64,000 bases of DNA. Source: Pseudorasbora parva (Eukaryota > Chordata > Actinopteri > Cypriniformes > Gobionidae). Under the pieces are notes generated by a model. That model searched no databases and was not told the DNA's origin. It worked only from the letters and a program-made list of their open reading frames with translations. Made by a program: the position numbers and the translations under genes. Shown in pieces: positions 11,972 through 33,600 of this stretch; position 1 is the stretch's first letter, and each line of letters begins with the position of its first letter. Location of the stretch: contig NC_090173.1 of assembly GCF_024679245.1 (NCBI RefSeq), positions 7,188,428-7,252,427 of the forward strand, in the 5' to 3' direction.

Positions 11972-12462
11972 AAAGTTAATTTATAAAAGACTAAGACCAA
12001 ACCAAACAGGGTAACATTCAGCACTAGGTTTCAGCGAAATACACCCATTCAATTAATTCACATGGTCAACAAACATGCATTATTTCATTGCACAGCAAAC
12101 TCAAAGTCATATAAATGAACATTAAATCAATCAATTAAATAAATAACACACATAAAAAAATACCCATGTTATTCCCCTATGCCTACCCCATCCTATCCCC
12201 ATGAAATATCGAGATATCCCCTAACTCCGTTGTCACAGGAGTTGCGCTGATGTTTATCAAACACTTCCAAGATGCCATCTTTAGCTGTAGTCGTCTCAGT
12301 TGTGTGGATAATTGCAGCTATTTTTTTTACCAAAATAAGTGGTTAAAAGTCAGATGGTGTGACAAAATTTTCATTTTTTTGTTTTTGTTTTGAAGAACAC
12401 AACAGTTAAATATGAACATACGATATGTAGGCCTTACAAAACAAATTATGACTTGTCATTAA

Positions 12463-13048
12463 AGGTGCACTATGCAGCTTTCCGTCCACTGGAGGGCGCC
12501 TATTCAAAACAAATGCGTAGTTTGATGATGCAAAGTGTGAGCGCATCATCTTGGGAGATGTGGTCTTCACCTCACAGCCGGTGGAAAATAGGACTCAGGC
12601 AGAAATCACGTTCATGTACCGGGTTCGAATACCGGGACTTTTATTATGACGGGACGGGACACAGTCGCCGGGCGCCTGCACAGATCCGCTCTTCCGGTTA
12701 TGATTTTGAGGTAATGGAGCTCTGTTTATCATATTAGATACATTTAAGTGTGTTTAAAACGATGTTATGACGTCACTCCATGCGTTCAGTTGTTCACACT
12801 GCTAAGAGTAAAGCGCTCCTGCCAAATAAAAGCCGAAACCGAGGGTAGCGCAGATATGACGCGATTGACAGGTGACTCCCTCAAACGCTATGCTGACACG
12901 TCCCGGTCCTTAGTTAAAATAGCAATTTTCTCACAATTTACAAATAGTTGGAAACATTTGGGATATAAGTACACAACTGAACAAAATATATAACACCGGC
13001 CTAGTGGTTTTTGGATATTTTACTGCAAAAATACTACATAGTGCACCT
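12463..13048. mobile_element. TTAA-target DNA element, 586 bp
   Basis: TTAA at 12459-12462 and 13049-13052 flank termini AGGTGCACTATGCAGC and, reversed, AGGTGCACTATGTAGT. Duplicated TTAA is the signature of piggyBac and Kolobok transposons. The body has no transposase and is presumably mobilised in trans. Confidence 0.8.
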
Positions 13049-13883
13049 TTAAACTACGTATAGGGTTCCGTTGCCCCTTGGGCAGCCATGTTGGACATTC
13101 ATCATACCCCTTCATTTTTAGGGCTGTCTGGCCCTTCTCCTTACCCCTACCCCTCCAACCAAAAGAGAATCGAGACCCGCGAAACGAATGGGGTAGGGAA
13201 AAGGGAAGGCATTGGTAAACAACACAGTCATGCACAACAGTAAACAACTTGAGAGAAAAAGGTTTAGTGGTTCAGTGAGATTATCCGGTGTCAATAACAG
13301 GTAATCCTTGTTGATAAGTGAAGAAACATGCTAGCACACATATCTCTGTTTGCTAAGTTCAAATTTGACATGCACTATGTGCCATTATATCAGCAGCTCT
13401 CTTAGGTTTCTAAACCGAAAGTCAACCGAGCACCTCTAGAAGAAAAACTCTCCTGCGCCCTCCTTTGGAAACTTTAAAGCACAAAGGACAGATTCTGAAG
13501 TTCTCCCAGAAACACTTCAGAAACAAACGCATGAACACGCATTTTGTGGCTGATTTGAGCTTTACTTTCTGCCAGATGAACTACTAAACACAAATTATAT
13601 GAACTGATATTTAAATCATGTGAACCCAGAAGCCGAGTGCATGATGTTATTATGCTTGGTAACACTTTACAATCCCATTAGTTAACATGAGCATTAACTG
13701 AAAATGAGCAATACACGTGGTACAGTTTTTAATTAATGATAATAAAAAAAATAATGAAAAAACAGTTTATTGTTGGTTTATGTTAGCTCAGGTCCATTAA
13801 ATAATATTCAATTTGGAAAATTGCACCCCGATCACACATAAATGCGTATAAATAGTACGAGTGTGCAACATCGTGGAATGTAT

Positions 13884-14046
13884 AGCCAAAACTCATTTTG
13901 GCGTGCATATGATACGCTCTTAATGACGTGTATACGCTCTCTTAGGGTAGTGGGGTGGGGGGTTCGTATGTATAATACGCCATAAAGTGCATATCATATG
14001 CACGCGAAAACAGCGTATCAAATGCACGCCAAAATTAGTTTTGGCT
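13884..14046. repeat. foldback repeat with 35-bp arms
   Basis: The arm 13884-13918 (AGCCAAAACTCATTTTGGCG onward) is the near-perfect inverse of 14012-14046, with a 90-base loop containing GGGGTGGGGGG. It is likely a MITE or the core of one. The flanks show no clear duplication. Confidence 0.65.
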
Positions 14047-14049
14047 GAT

Positions 14050-14610
14050 TAATAAATGCATTGTTACCAAATTTACAGTTTACATTATACAGTTGTTTGG
14101 GTATTGTCTTACCAAAACTGCACCTAGCGGGTTTGTGTACAGATTGATGACAATTAATGCCAATACAATTGAGATTTTAAAACAACAGACAATCTCAGCT
14201 GCAGTACAAGCTATATGGTTATTTATTTCTTAATCAAATGATTTTATAAAGGTGAGTGTTTGTCCTTGTCCATGTATTTGTTTTTAACGTTAATGATTTA
14301 GAAGTAAATCTAACTGAGATGGTATAAACTCAACTTCAATAGTGGGAAATTCTTCCTTCTCAGACAATAATCTATGGAGAAACTGACCATTCACTGCTCT
14401 TCGTTCTAAACAGATCAGCAATTAGAACAAACAAGATTTAACACGCACACTGCCTATTCCAATTAATTTAATAGTCTTAAAAGATAATTAGAGAGGACAA
14501 TTATAGAGGAAACCCAACATCAGATGAGGTTTATTCTGTATCTCACTCATCTTAACATCCATATGAGAAGAGATTTCAGTCTCTGCTAGAGTCTCATTTA
14601 CTCAAGGAGA
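14050..14610. other. intergenic sequence, no gene seen
   Basis: No exon-like or repeat structure recognised. Confidence 0.4.
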
Positions 14611-14613
14611 GTG

Positions 14614-14615
14614 AG

Positions 14616-14682
<67 letters not shown>

Positions 14683-14683
14683 A
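14614..14683. repeat. (GAAA)n microsatellite
   Basis: About seventeen GAAA units, almost perfect. Confidence 0.95.
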
Positions 14684-14773
14684 CAACGGCAATAATAAAA
14701 ATGCAAACTGCATTGCTTCAATCAAAACTGCAGGTATTTCCTACAGTACAGTTTTCAGTCCAGCCAATCACAT

Positions 14774-14808
<35 letters not shown>
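14774..14808. repeat. (TG)n microsatellite
   Basis: About 17 TG units downstream of tmem184b. Confidence 0.9.
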
Positions 14809-14811
<3 letters not shown>

Positions 14812-15116
14812 CATGTTTAAGGCATTTAAGTTATGAACTAATTGCTCCTGTGGTTTATTATGCAGCAGTTTATAATCTCTAGATACTTCATGTAAATAAA
14901 TCTTCCCGTTACCCTGAAACACACACGTCGAAAGTGCCGAGAAGAGTGTTTGTGTGTATATATGGCACATCATTATGACTCATAATCATCTGTCTGGATC
15001 CGGCCGCTGATAAACCCTCAGTAGTGAGTGATTCGATAATTCGATTAAACCACTGATTCTCAATCTGTGAAGCGCAAGGCAAGTCTGGAAATGTGCACTT
15101 TTAAATTAATATACCT

Positions 15117-15122
15117 TTTATT
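15117..15122 (-). promoter_or_regulatory. tmem184b: candidate polyadenylation signal of tmem184b
   Basis: AATAAA on the minus strand about 183 bases after the stop codon at 15305-15307. It is the first such hexamer downstream, but transcript evidence is lacking. Confidence 0.4.
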
Positions 15123-15304
15123 CAAATTCTTAAACATTTCATTTAGAAAATCTGATTCGAATTTGAATTCACCGGTGTGTATTTGTAAGTCTTACGTTTG
15201 CTATATAAGCGCGGGATCTGTATATGTGTGAGCGCGGTCTGAAGGTCTCTGATGACTTCCTCATGATCCTCCGCTCTCCAGGGTGTGTGTGTGTGTGTGT
15301 GGCG

Positions 15305-23169
<7,865 letters not shown>

Positions 23170-23359
23170 TCACTAAACACCGGGGGTGGAGTCAACACAA
23201 AGAACAACAAACCACAACCAAATCAAAGATGGAGTCACATGATAACAATGAGCCTAAAACACTTTCCTGCAGTCATGTGGAGGTTTGGTGCCATAGTAAT
23301 ATTTGAGATGCGTAAGAATATCCTGCAGTGATGATAAAGCATCAATGACATCATCTAAA

Positions 23360-23362
<3 letters not shown>

Positions 23363-23400
<38 letters not shown>

Positions 23401-23407
23401 TGTGTGT
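23363..23407. repeat. (TG)n microsatellite upstream of tmem184b exon 1
   Basis: TG run in the presumed 5' UTR intron. Confidence 0.9.
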
Positions 23408-23999
23408 CTTCCTGGAAGTGGATAGTCTCAGAGTTGCCATGTCACCGGGTCACCAGTAGTACCTAATAATTAAAACGAATACCAATAAATATTTTAATTA
23501 AGTTATTGATATTCTTTATTTAAAAAGAGTCGCTTTATTTATAAAAAATACTGAAAATGAAAGAGCATCCAAAATAGCCTACACAAAAATCAAAACAATC
23601 GAAAGCTATATTTTTAACAATTGTTGTTCGACGCATGATCGTATTTATATCCCATGATATTTACAAGGTACACAAACTTCTAATACCCGGTCCAAAAACG
23701 TGGTAATATCAATAATATTTCCCTATATACCCATCTTTACGCGTAAAGGCTCTCACTTCAAACAGTCGCTCTTAGTTTTTTTTAATAAGGATGAGATGAA
23801 CAGATCTAAACATTATAAACACACAGCGATCCGGCCTTCTTCAGTTACCGGTTTACCGGTTCCGTGATGATGATGATGATGTCATTGATGATGTGATGGT
23901 CTCCAGAAGATCTGATCACCGACGCGCGTTATAGCCTATTATACTACACTATTATACATTATATCAGAGATTAGCAACTTTACCGTCCAGACACTTTTG

Positions 24000-24330
24000 T
24001 CTCTTTACTGATAATGGCTCGCGCGTCTAGTGCGTTTGGTGTGTGATGATGCGCGCGTGCTGCGGTGCGTCGCGTCGCGTGCGGATGCGCTGATGATCCC
24101 CCGCAGCTGATTCTGATTTTAGATCTCCCGAAGTGAAACACACACACACTCACACTCACTCACGTAATTTAGTGGATCCCGCTCATCTGCAGCTCTCAGC
24201 TCGTGAAATCCCGCATGATGTTGTTCCGCGGTGCGGCGCGTGCCTGCGTGCGCTGACTCCCTGTGATGTCACCGAGGACGCAGCGGCGCTCGCGCTTGAG
24301 ACGGGGCGAGTCTTTATAATAACACTCATT
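24000..24330 (-). promoter_or_regulatory. tmem184b: CpG-rich presumed promoter / 5' non-coding exon of tmem184b
   Basis: Dense CpG (runs such as GCGTCGCGTCGCGTGCGG) stands out from the A/T-rich surroundings, about 1 kb upstream of the coding start. On the minus strand a good donor, GTGAGTGAG, lies at about 24155-24163, so a leader exon could end at 24164 and splice to the CTGCAG acceptor just before the ATG. This is inference without transcript data. Confidence 0.5.
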
Positions 24331-24430
24331 AATAAGTCATTAACACACAATACACATTTGCCACATTGAATGCACAGTTTCTAGCCCACACCTGACTGAA
24401 TTAGAATTATTGCTGAAACTAGCACAACTG

Positions 24431-26250
24431 TACCGGAAAGTGAAGTAAAAACACCGCCGACATTATTATATTTATAAAGCATCCCAGGACAAATATAGGC
24501 TAAACTGAAACTAAAACTATACAGATTTCATAAACCTTGGATTACATAACCGAGTAGAAACAAATAAGAAACCGGTATTTCAACGAAAATACATCAAATG
24601 TGAAGCGTCACAGTGAATTTACGGGTTTTCAACGTAAATTACACGATGACTTGTTCCTTCTTCACTTCCAAAATCGGTGAATTTAACTATATTTTACTGT
24701 AAAATTACATTAAATGTAAGGTTAGATCTATTACAGTTATATACCGGAAACTTCTGTTAACCAGTTTTCCACCGTAGCATTTTTAGTCTTTTACCGGATA
24801 GCGAAGTAAAAACACCCGAGTGTCATTATTATATTTAAAAGCATCCCAGGACAAATATAGGCTAAACTGAAACTAAAACCATATAGATTTCATAAACCTT
24901 CAATACCATTGCAAAACGAACTGCTTATTCAAGTTAACTATTTTACATAGGCTAGGCTGTTTCATCTTAAATATCCGTTCTTATAAAGAGAGATATACTA
25001 ATAGCACATTTAAGTCGGTGGAATGGTTCATAGTGAAGCCTAACTTTTATTTTTTTGTCGGATTGGTTTATTTTGTATTTAACTAGACATGCCACAATAA
25101 CCATACACACTCACCTAAAGGATTATTAGGAACACACACTAATACTGTGTTTGACCCCCTTTCGCCTTCAGAACTGCCTTAATTCTTCGTGGCGTTGATT
25201 CCACAATGTGCTGAAAGCATTCTTTAGAAATGTTGGCCCATATTGATAGGAGAGCATCTTGCAGTTGATGGAGATTTGTGGGATGCACATCCAGGGCACG
25301 AAGCTCCCGTTCCACCACATCCCGAAGATGCTCTATTGGGTTGAGATCTGGGGACTGTGGCGGCCATTTTAGTACAGTCAACTCATTGTCATGTTCAAGA
25401 AACCAATTTGAAACAATTCGAGCTTTGTGACATGGTGCATTATCCTGCTGGAAGTAGCCATCAGAGGATGGGGGAAAAAAACAGTGTATAATGGATTATG
25501 AGCATGCGCATTGACAAATCAAATGTGTGACAATTAATCCCAGTAAAATTTACAGTAAAAAAACAGCAGCTGTGGCTGCCAGAACTTTACCGTAAACAAA
25601 TATGGTAGCAGCATTTGAGGTTTTACGGCACAGCACTTAGTTCACTGTCTCTTTTACAGTTCGAAGTCATATCATTTAAAGGATTATATTGAAATAATTA
25701 GGTGTACACTGTAAAAATGTACATTCAATTTACAGTAAAAAATAAAAACATATGTTAAATTACCAACCTATTGAAATACTAATATCTGTTAGGTAGCTTT
25801 GATATACACCGACAACAACCAATCACAGTGGAGATGAGTCACATGATGAACCAACGCTTTCAGGAGGACAAGACTAATATAGAGAAGTGCACACACACGC
25901 TAAACACTATCATGATAACACACACGACATTTTAAAAATGCAATGAACAATTTAACAACATTAGATGTAACATAAAACCATAATGTACATAACCGAGTAG
26001 AAACAAATAATAAGAAACCGGTGTTTCAACGAAAATACATCAAATGTGAAGCGTCACGGTGAATTTACGGGTTATCAACGTAACTTACACGACGACTTGT
26101 TCCTTCTTCACTTCCAAAAACGGTCAATTTAACCGTATTTTACTGTTAAATTACATTAAATGTAAGGTTAGATCTATTACAGTTATCTACCGGAAACTTG
26201 CGTTAACCAGTTTTCCACCGTAGCATTTTTACAGTCTTTTACCGTTAAAA
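24431..26250. repeat. duplicated blocks between tmem184b and tnrc6b
   Basis: Block A (24431-24540, containing AGCATCCCAGGACAAATATA) recurs at 24793-24902. Block B (24541-24790, containing ACATAACCGAGTAGAAACAA) recurs at about 25984-26248, about 90 percent alike by eye. The pattern fits a repeated element of the sequence type ACGGTGAATTTACGG that was duplicated locally, then split by a Tc1 fragment. Confidence 0.7.
25106..25472 (-). mobile_element. Tc1 element fragment (family 1), 3' end
   Basis: The terminal repeat CACTCACCTAAAGGATTATT sits at a TA (25104-25105). The minus strand encodes the transposase C-terminus with [20 protein letters not shown] (the family has W before the final D) and ends KAKGGQTQY. 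It is cut at about 25472, within the catalytic domain. It is about 370 bp of a ~1.2 kb element and cannot be active. Confidence 0.85.
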
Positions 26251-26259
26251 TCACAATGC

Positions 26260-27690
26260 TTGGGAAGTCTTAATACCTTCTTCTATGTATAAATGCAGCT
26301 TTATTTCATTTTAAGCTTCATAGAAAGTGTAACTGAAAATAAATCATTAAAAAAAAAGTAAAAAAGAGGGTTAAAGTGATTGATTAAAACAAAAAAATAA
26401 CACTGTACAAGATGTTTTAACAGTTAACGCACACACAAAAAACAAATTAATAAAACAATGAATCTTTATTAATGTTAATCTCCACATTTACTAATAGGTC
26501 ATAAGTTGTATCTGTTATAACACAGTGTAAACTAACAAACATCGTATTAACTAAAAATCAAGACGTAAAAACATATTGCTCATCATCAGTTTAATGTTAG
26601 TTAATGTATTATGTTAATGAGACCTAATTGTAAAGCAAGTGTTACCGAGAAAAAAACAAAATACGACTGGTAACTTACCTCTAAACAAATTCTGGCTGGA
26701 CGTACGACAGAGAGAGTCCAGAAAAGCACACAAAACATCTTTGTAACAGCTGCATATGTCACTTTTATTTAAATAAACTCTTCACTTATGTCCTCTGTAA
26801 AATCTCAAAAAAATGAAACACTGAAAGGAGTGTTAAAGTCTTAATTTAAAACAAAAACAACAATACAGACGCATAAAAACACATGTCTTTCAGCTGTTTG
26901 TAAACTCTGGACAGGCGGATAAGTTTGGCAGAAACGCCGTCACACGTTTGTGTCTTAAAAATGCTTGTAGAATCATTATTATTGCAGTTCAGCCAATACA
27001 AAAGGCTACATGAGTACGCTTAAAAAACAACGAGAGAAACGCCAAAAATCGCAGAAACCCGCTAATGCCAACGTCTGTAAAACACAACCAGCAGTGTATA
27101 GTGCACAGTTAACAATGTACAGCCGCACACCAACTCACAAACACAGACGAAAACAGTAAAGTGCACACATACACACATTATAGACGGCCGTCCGTCCAAC
27201 ACACTTGAAAGTCTCTGAAGATAACTTGTATAATGCTTAGCAAAAAACAGCGTACGAATCGTATAAATGTAACAGCAAACCTGACGAACAGATAAAGAAG
27301 GGAACAGTGGAAGGTCAGTACGAGTACAGATGCGTTTAAGTTACACAAAATTCACAGGAACGCCGCCGGATATAAAAGAAAGAGAAGCTGCGTGAATCCC
27401 GCAAAAACATCGCAACGTCTCGCACCGGAGTCGCGAGGAAACGACACTTTGAGCGATGAAATGTCATTTTTAGGACCGTTACAATTCGTTCAACGTGATG
27501 ATCGTTTTCTTAAACATCCAGAAAAACCGCCTCATTTAAACTCTAAAGCACTTATGCGTCATACTCTGGATTTAAATGTAAAAATATTCGCTGTGATATA
27601 TCAAACTATTATCGTTACAGTTATGAGAATATAACGAGAATAACGAGGATTGCAGAAACAACTTTTTTTGGATTACAATGAAAATTTGTG
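26260..27690. other. sequence between genes, possibly tnrc6b 3' UTR
   Basis: No coding exon seen. Mammalian TNRC6B has a very long 3' UTR, so part of this minus-strand downstream region may be transcribed with tnrc6b. I could not place its end. Confidence 0.35.
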
Positions 27691-29290
27691 AGTAAATGTG
27701 CTCGGCCCAAAAATACGGAAACTTTTTTCCAACACGGAATAAAAAAAAAAAAAAGAAGGTAAAGATCGCAACTTCTCACAATTCCAACTTTTTTTCTTTC
27801 CCCCACAATTGCGGGATGTAAACTCAAAAAAAGTGTGAATTTTGGGGTATAAACTCGCAAATGCAAAAAAAAAAAATCGTAATAGCGAGAAAACAAAGTC
27901 TGATTTATTAGTATATAAACTCGCAATAATTATGGGTATATCATTTGGGTAAAGAAAAGAGTCCAAATTTTTTTTAAACTGGCAAAGGCAAACAAATTAA
28001 ATTGTAAAAGCGAAAAAAAAAAAAGTCTGAATTTCAGGATATAAACTGGCAAAGGCAACAAAAAAATGTAATTGTAAAAGCAGAAAAAAGTCAATATCGG
28101 GATAAACTCGCAAATGCAAATGCACAAAAAAAAATCGGAATAGCGAGAAAAAAAAGTACGAATTTTGGGATATAAACTTGACAAAGGCAAAAAAATGTGT
28201 ATTGTAATAGCAAAAAAAAGTGTGAATTATGGGTCTAAAAATTCACAATAGTAAGAAAAAAGTCTAAATTTTGGGATATAAACTTAGAATAATGAGGAAA
28301 AAAGTCTGATTTTCAGGATATAAACTTAGATTAATGAGGAAAAAAGTCAGAATTTTAGGATATTAACTTGCAATAGTGAGGAAAAAAGAATGAATTGTAG
28401 GATATAAACTTGACAAAAACAAAAAATGTGTATTGTAATAGCAAAAAAAGTGAATTATGGGTCTATAAATTCACAATAGTAAGAAAAAAGTCTGAATTTT
28501 GGGATATAAACTTAGAATAATGAGGAAAAAAACTCACAGATTTTCGGGATATAAACTTAGATTAATGAGGAAAAAAGTCTGAATTTTAGGATATAAACTT
28601 GCAATAGTGAGGAAAAAAGTCTGAATTTTAGGATATAAACTTGCAATAGTAAACTTGACAAAGGCAAACAATGTGTATTGTAATAGCGAGAAAAAGTGTG
28701 AATTATGGGTCTATAAATTCACAATAGTAAGAAAAAAGTCTGAATTTTGGGATATAAACTTAGAATAATGAGGAAAAAAACTCACAGATTTTCGGGATAT
28801 AAACTTAGATTAATGAGGAAAAAAGTCTGAATTTTAGGATATAAACTTGCAATAGTGAGGAAAAAAGTCTGAATTTTAGGATATAAACTTGCAATAGTAA
28901 ACTTGACAAAGGCAAACAATGTGTATTGTAATAGCGAGAAAAAGTGTGAATTATGGGTCTATAAATTCACAATAGTAAGAAAAGTCAGAATTTCGGGATA
29001 TAAACTTAGAATACAAAGGCAAAAAATGCGTATTGTAATCGCGAAAAAAAAGAAGAAGTGAATTATGGGTCTATAAATCCGCAATAGTAAGAAAAAAGTC
29101 AAACTTTTGGGATATAAACCTGCAATAGTGAGGAAAAAAATCAGAACTGTGGGGTATAAACGTGCAAATGCAAAAATATGAATACCGCAAAAGTGAGAAA
29201 AAAGTTGGAATTGCGAGACTTTTTTCCACATTTGCCAGTTTATAATCTCGCAGTTGACTTTGTCTCATATTTGTGACATAAATTCACAAT
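27690..29290. repeat. A/T-rich degenerate tandem array with 248-bp higher-order units
   Basis: Repeats of a roughly 40-55 base motif (AAAAAAGTCTGAATTTTGGG then ATATAAACTTAGAATAATGA). Two adjacent, nearly identical 248-base blocks occupy 28472-28719 and 28720-28967, with a third beginning at 28968. The older units to the left and right are more diverged. Open frames across it are low-complexity artefacts. Confidence 0.85.
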
Positions 29291-29978
29291 TGCAAGTTGT
29301 AATTCTGAGGGAAAAAGGTCAGATAACAATTGCCCCTTTTAACTCGCAGTTGCACGTTTATATAAAATCGACGTTTCAAGTGTGAGATAATGGTGGAAAC
29401 AAGCTTCCATATGAAAATATCACAAATAATAACAATACAACAACAAAAAAATCCTAAAAAACAGTTTTCTTTATGGAAAATTTTGATTTGAACGTTTGAT
29501 TCGTGTCGAAACACATTGTGACAAAAGTTCTGCAAAATATTAAACACTTCTCATTAGTAACTTGAGTTCAATCAAAAGCTAAACCGCGTTACGGTGTTAC
29601 TCACGGTTAAACGTTACAGCCTTACGACAACGTGCGAGTAAATGTGATCATGAAAATAATAGCACGATTTGTAAACTGGTCCTAAAAGTAGGCTCTCGTT
29701 GGGGCCAAAGCGACTCCGGGGTGAACCGTGGCCCGTTCTCCGGTGCCTTTCACGCATCTGCCGGCATCAAAACGCTCAAACGAACTCAGGAAATCCACTG
29801 TCGAAGCATTGCAACAGTGTCTGCGTGTGCCAGCGAAACATCAAATTTACACGGGTTGTTCAAGTTGAGCAGTGTGTGAGAAAGAAGGCCTTTAGAAACA
29901 GTCCCTGCATTCAAATACATGATAGCTTAACTCTGGCAATGACGAGAATGTCTGTAAGCGAATCCCACTGCGCTCGCA

Positions 29979-30012
<34 letters not shown>

Positions 30013-30643
30013 TAAACATCTCACTGGATACCAAAGCCTGTCAGCGCATCCAGTGTCTGTGTGGAAATGTAGCTCTCTGGATGCGAGTGTGTGTGTGTGT
30101 GTGTCTTAAAGCTGCGGCGTGTGAAATCAGCCTCGCCAGAAACAACTGCAAAAACAATGAACACATACAGAAGCCGTGCGTCTCATGCTTTTTTTGGTGA
30201 CTTACCTAAATAAAATAAAAATACACCTTGAGAATATGTTTTAGTTTTCATTGAGATATGCAACTCACACACACACACTTGTTTTGTTTGTTTGCAATGT
30301 GACATCATTAAGCTAGTTTTAATCATGTTTGTGCTGCCTTTAAAACAATTTTTTTGCGTGTGAACATATTAATGATATCATAATGACATTAAAATAAACC
30401 AATACAGCAAAAAATGGTGAATATAGTAATTAGATGATTAATTTTCGTTACAAACAATGTCACAAAGCAAAAACTTGTTCTACTTTCCGAGTTAAAATGA
30501 GGTTCAACCTTTTCGTGTTCCCGAAAAACTACACGGAAAAATTATACTAAAGCACTGGCGCTTCCACGTGTTTGGAAACGATCATTATTTTTGCAGTTTG
30601 ACACACTTTAAACTCCACGTACCAGTATCTCATCAACTGTCAA

Positions 30644-33600
30644 TCACAAACTGTCAGTCCCGCCTCCAAGCAGGTTGCCTGGCAACAACCCGGCTGTGCC
30701 GTCCTCTAACTGAGGAGTGCCCCATAGGCTGCCGCCGTGGTAACCGGGAGCCACGCCCCCCCAGACCCCTTTCCCCGCCCCCTCCCCTGCGCTGTTGCTC
30801 CATTGGCTGAGCAGGGCGAGTCCGGGCGTTTCTCCGGCCGAGACGTCCAATCCCTGCCAGTCTCCGTCCACTGCCCCGCCCCCGGGCCGCTCGCCCTCTC
30901 GAGGGGCGGAGTCAGAGCCGGAAGAACCCTCCGGTGACCCCGCGACCCCGGCGCTCTGGGAATGTGTGAAGTACCGGACCACGTCCTCCTCGCTCATGAA
31001 CTCCGCCACGATGGTGGTGTTTCCCAGAACGCACCTGAACACACACACACACTTTAGATCAGACACAACCTCACTAAACAAATCACACTAATGTTTGAGA
31101 TTACATTATTTATTTATTTATTTATTTAATTATTTAACAGGGACAATGCATACAAACATAGCTACAATACAATTACTGTAAATGACGCGCAGCATGTAGA
31201 GTTTATAGCTAGTGCTAATTCGCAACTTTAAGAAACTCAATAATCCTATCGAAGGTCAACAGTGGAGAATCACACAAAAAAATACATTTCATTTAAAAAG
31301 CACTAATATTTCCTTGGAAGTTAAATAGAAAATATAATTGATTTATAGAAATTTCTTAGATTTTATACAATTCTGTAGCTTAAATTATTAAATCCAAAAA
31401 TATTTGTTGAATAGAATAAATAAATAAATAAAATACATTTTAAAAATATCTAAATTAAAATTTTGTAACAGGCCTGGAAACAATTCATATGTAAGGGATA
31501 ATGTCCACCCAGCCGGTTGTTATGGCAGAATAAACCCCTCCAGAGTGATCAGGACCCCGACGCGAAGCGGAGCATCACTCTGAAGGGGTCTATTCTGAGA
31601 TAACAACCGGCTGGGTGGACATTATCCCGCTTATTACACGGCTACTAGTCTCAAATAAATTAGACACAAAATATTGTCTTGAGATTAAATATTTGATCAG
31701 CTCTTACGCAAAGCTTCCGCGAAGAAAAACAGTTCGAAACTGCTCTAAGCCTTTATCTATCAGTGCTAAATGTTGAAAATGAATGCTGAAAGGTAGCCTA
31801 GAAATCTAGACGCACCCTAGCGGCAGCAAATTTAATCTGCCCGCGAGTGTCGTCTAGGAACTCACAATACCCTTATAAAAAATAATAGTTCTTTTCTCAG
31901 AGAAAAGCTTAACTCCAAGTCTTCCGAGTCAAAGCCGATTCGAAAGACCGCCGCCGTTCGCCAGTTTCTGTGTTTACTAGAAGCATGCAAACGCAACTCG
32001 GCCGTCGTCATTATGGCCCCGCCCGCCGACTCTATACACGATGTGATTGGCCCGGCAAGAGTGAGGGGAATACAGCTCAGAAGGGTATTGAGAGTTCCTA
32101 GACGACACTTGCGGGCAGATTAAACCAAGGACTTGTGTAAATTTGTGTTATGTCAATGTAAGTTTATTTAATCTGTGTAAAACATCAGTGTTTGCACGAC
32201 AGTAGCTGTATTGAGTGCTTTTGCTAAACATGAATTAAAAAACGTATCCAAGATGATGATGATGTCAATAATAATTATTACTATACTAAGTTTTGATTAC
32301 AAATACTTTATATGGATGTGTTTGAATGTATCCGCCGGGATGATAGAAATGACGTCATTACGTAAGGATGTAAAAGAACCGGTGATCCGGTTTTTTAACC
32401 AGTTCATTGAAACGAACTGTCCGAAAGAACCGAGAGAATAAGAGTTGTGCATGAAGGAATCTACAGACAGCAATACGGCACTGTCATCCTGGCATAATGT
32501 TGCCTTTTTTAATTTTTTTAAATTAAATTTAAAATACACTGCTGTGGATGTTGTTTATGTCATTAATGTGTTTACTGTGATAATGGACTGAGGATGGGAG
32601 TTGGATTCGGTATTCGGTTTCGGCAGAATCTTAACCAGTGGATTCGGTATTCGGTTTCGGCAGAATCTTAACCAGTGGATTCGGTATTCGGTTTCGGCAG
32701 AATCTTAACCAGTTGGATTCGGTATTCGGTTTCGGTTTCGGCAGAATCTTAACCAGTGGATTCGGTATTCGGTTTCGGCAGAATCTTAACCAGTGGATTC
32801 GGTATTCGGTTTCGGCAGAATCTTAACCAGTGGATTCGGTATTCGGTTTCGGCAGAATCTTAACCAGTGGATTCGGTATTCGGTTTCGGCAGAATCTTAA
32901 CCAGTGGATTCGGTATTCGGTTTTGGCAGAATCTTAACCAGTGGATTCGGTATTCGGTTTTGGCAGAATCTTAACCAGTGGATTCGGTATTCGGTTTCGG
33001 CAGAATCTTTACCAGTTGGATTCGGTATTCGGTTTCGGCAGAATCTTAACCAGTGGATTCCGTATTTGGTTTCGGCAGATTCTTAACCAGTGGATTCGGT
33101 ATTCGGTTTCGGCAGAATCTTAACCAGTGGATTCGGTATTCGGTTTCGGCAGAATCTTAACCAGTGGATTCGGTATTCGGTTTCGGCAGAATCTTAACCA
33201 GTGGATTCCCAGAATCTTAACCAGTGGATTCGGTATTCGGTTTCGGCAGAATCTTAACCAGTGGATTCGGTATTCGGTTTCGGCAGAATCTTAACCAGTG
33301 GATTCGGTATTCGGTTTCGGCAGAATCTTAACCGTTGCATTCGGTATTCGGTTTCGGCAAAATCTTAACCGGTGGATTCGGTATTCGGTTTCGGCAGAAT
33401 CTTAACCAGTGGATTCCGTATTCGGTTTCGGCAGAATCTTAACCAGTGGATTCGGTATTCGGTTTCGGCAGAATCTTAACCAGTGGATTCGGTATTCGGT
33501 TTCGGCAGAATCTTAACCAGTGGATTCGGTATTCGGTTTCGGCAGAATCTTAACCAGTGGATTCGGTATTCGGTTTCGGCAGAATCTTAACCAGTGGATT

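Noticed and set aside
27621..29268. Several Phe/Leu-rich minus-strand frames that look like membrane proteins
   Set aside because: They are translations of the A/T-rich tandem array, repetitive with no conserved start or domain.
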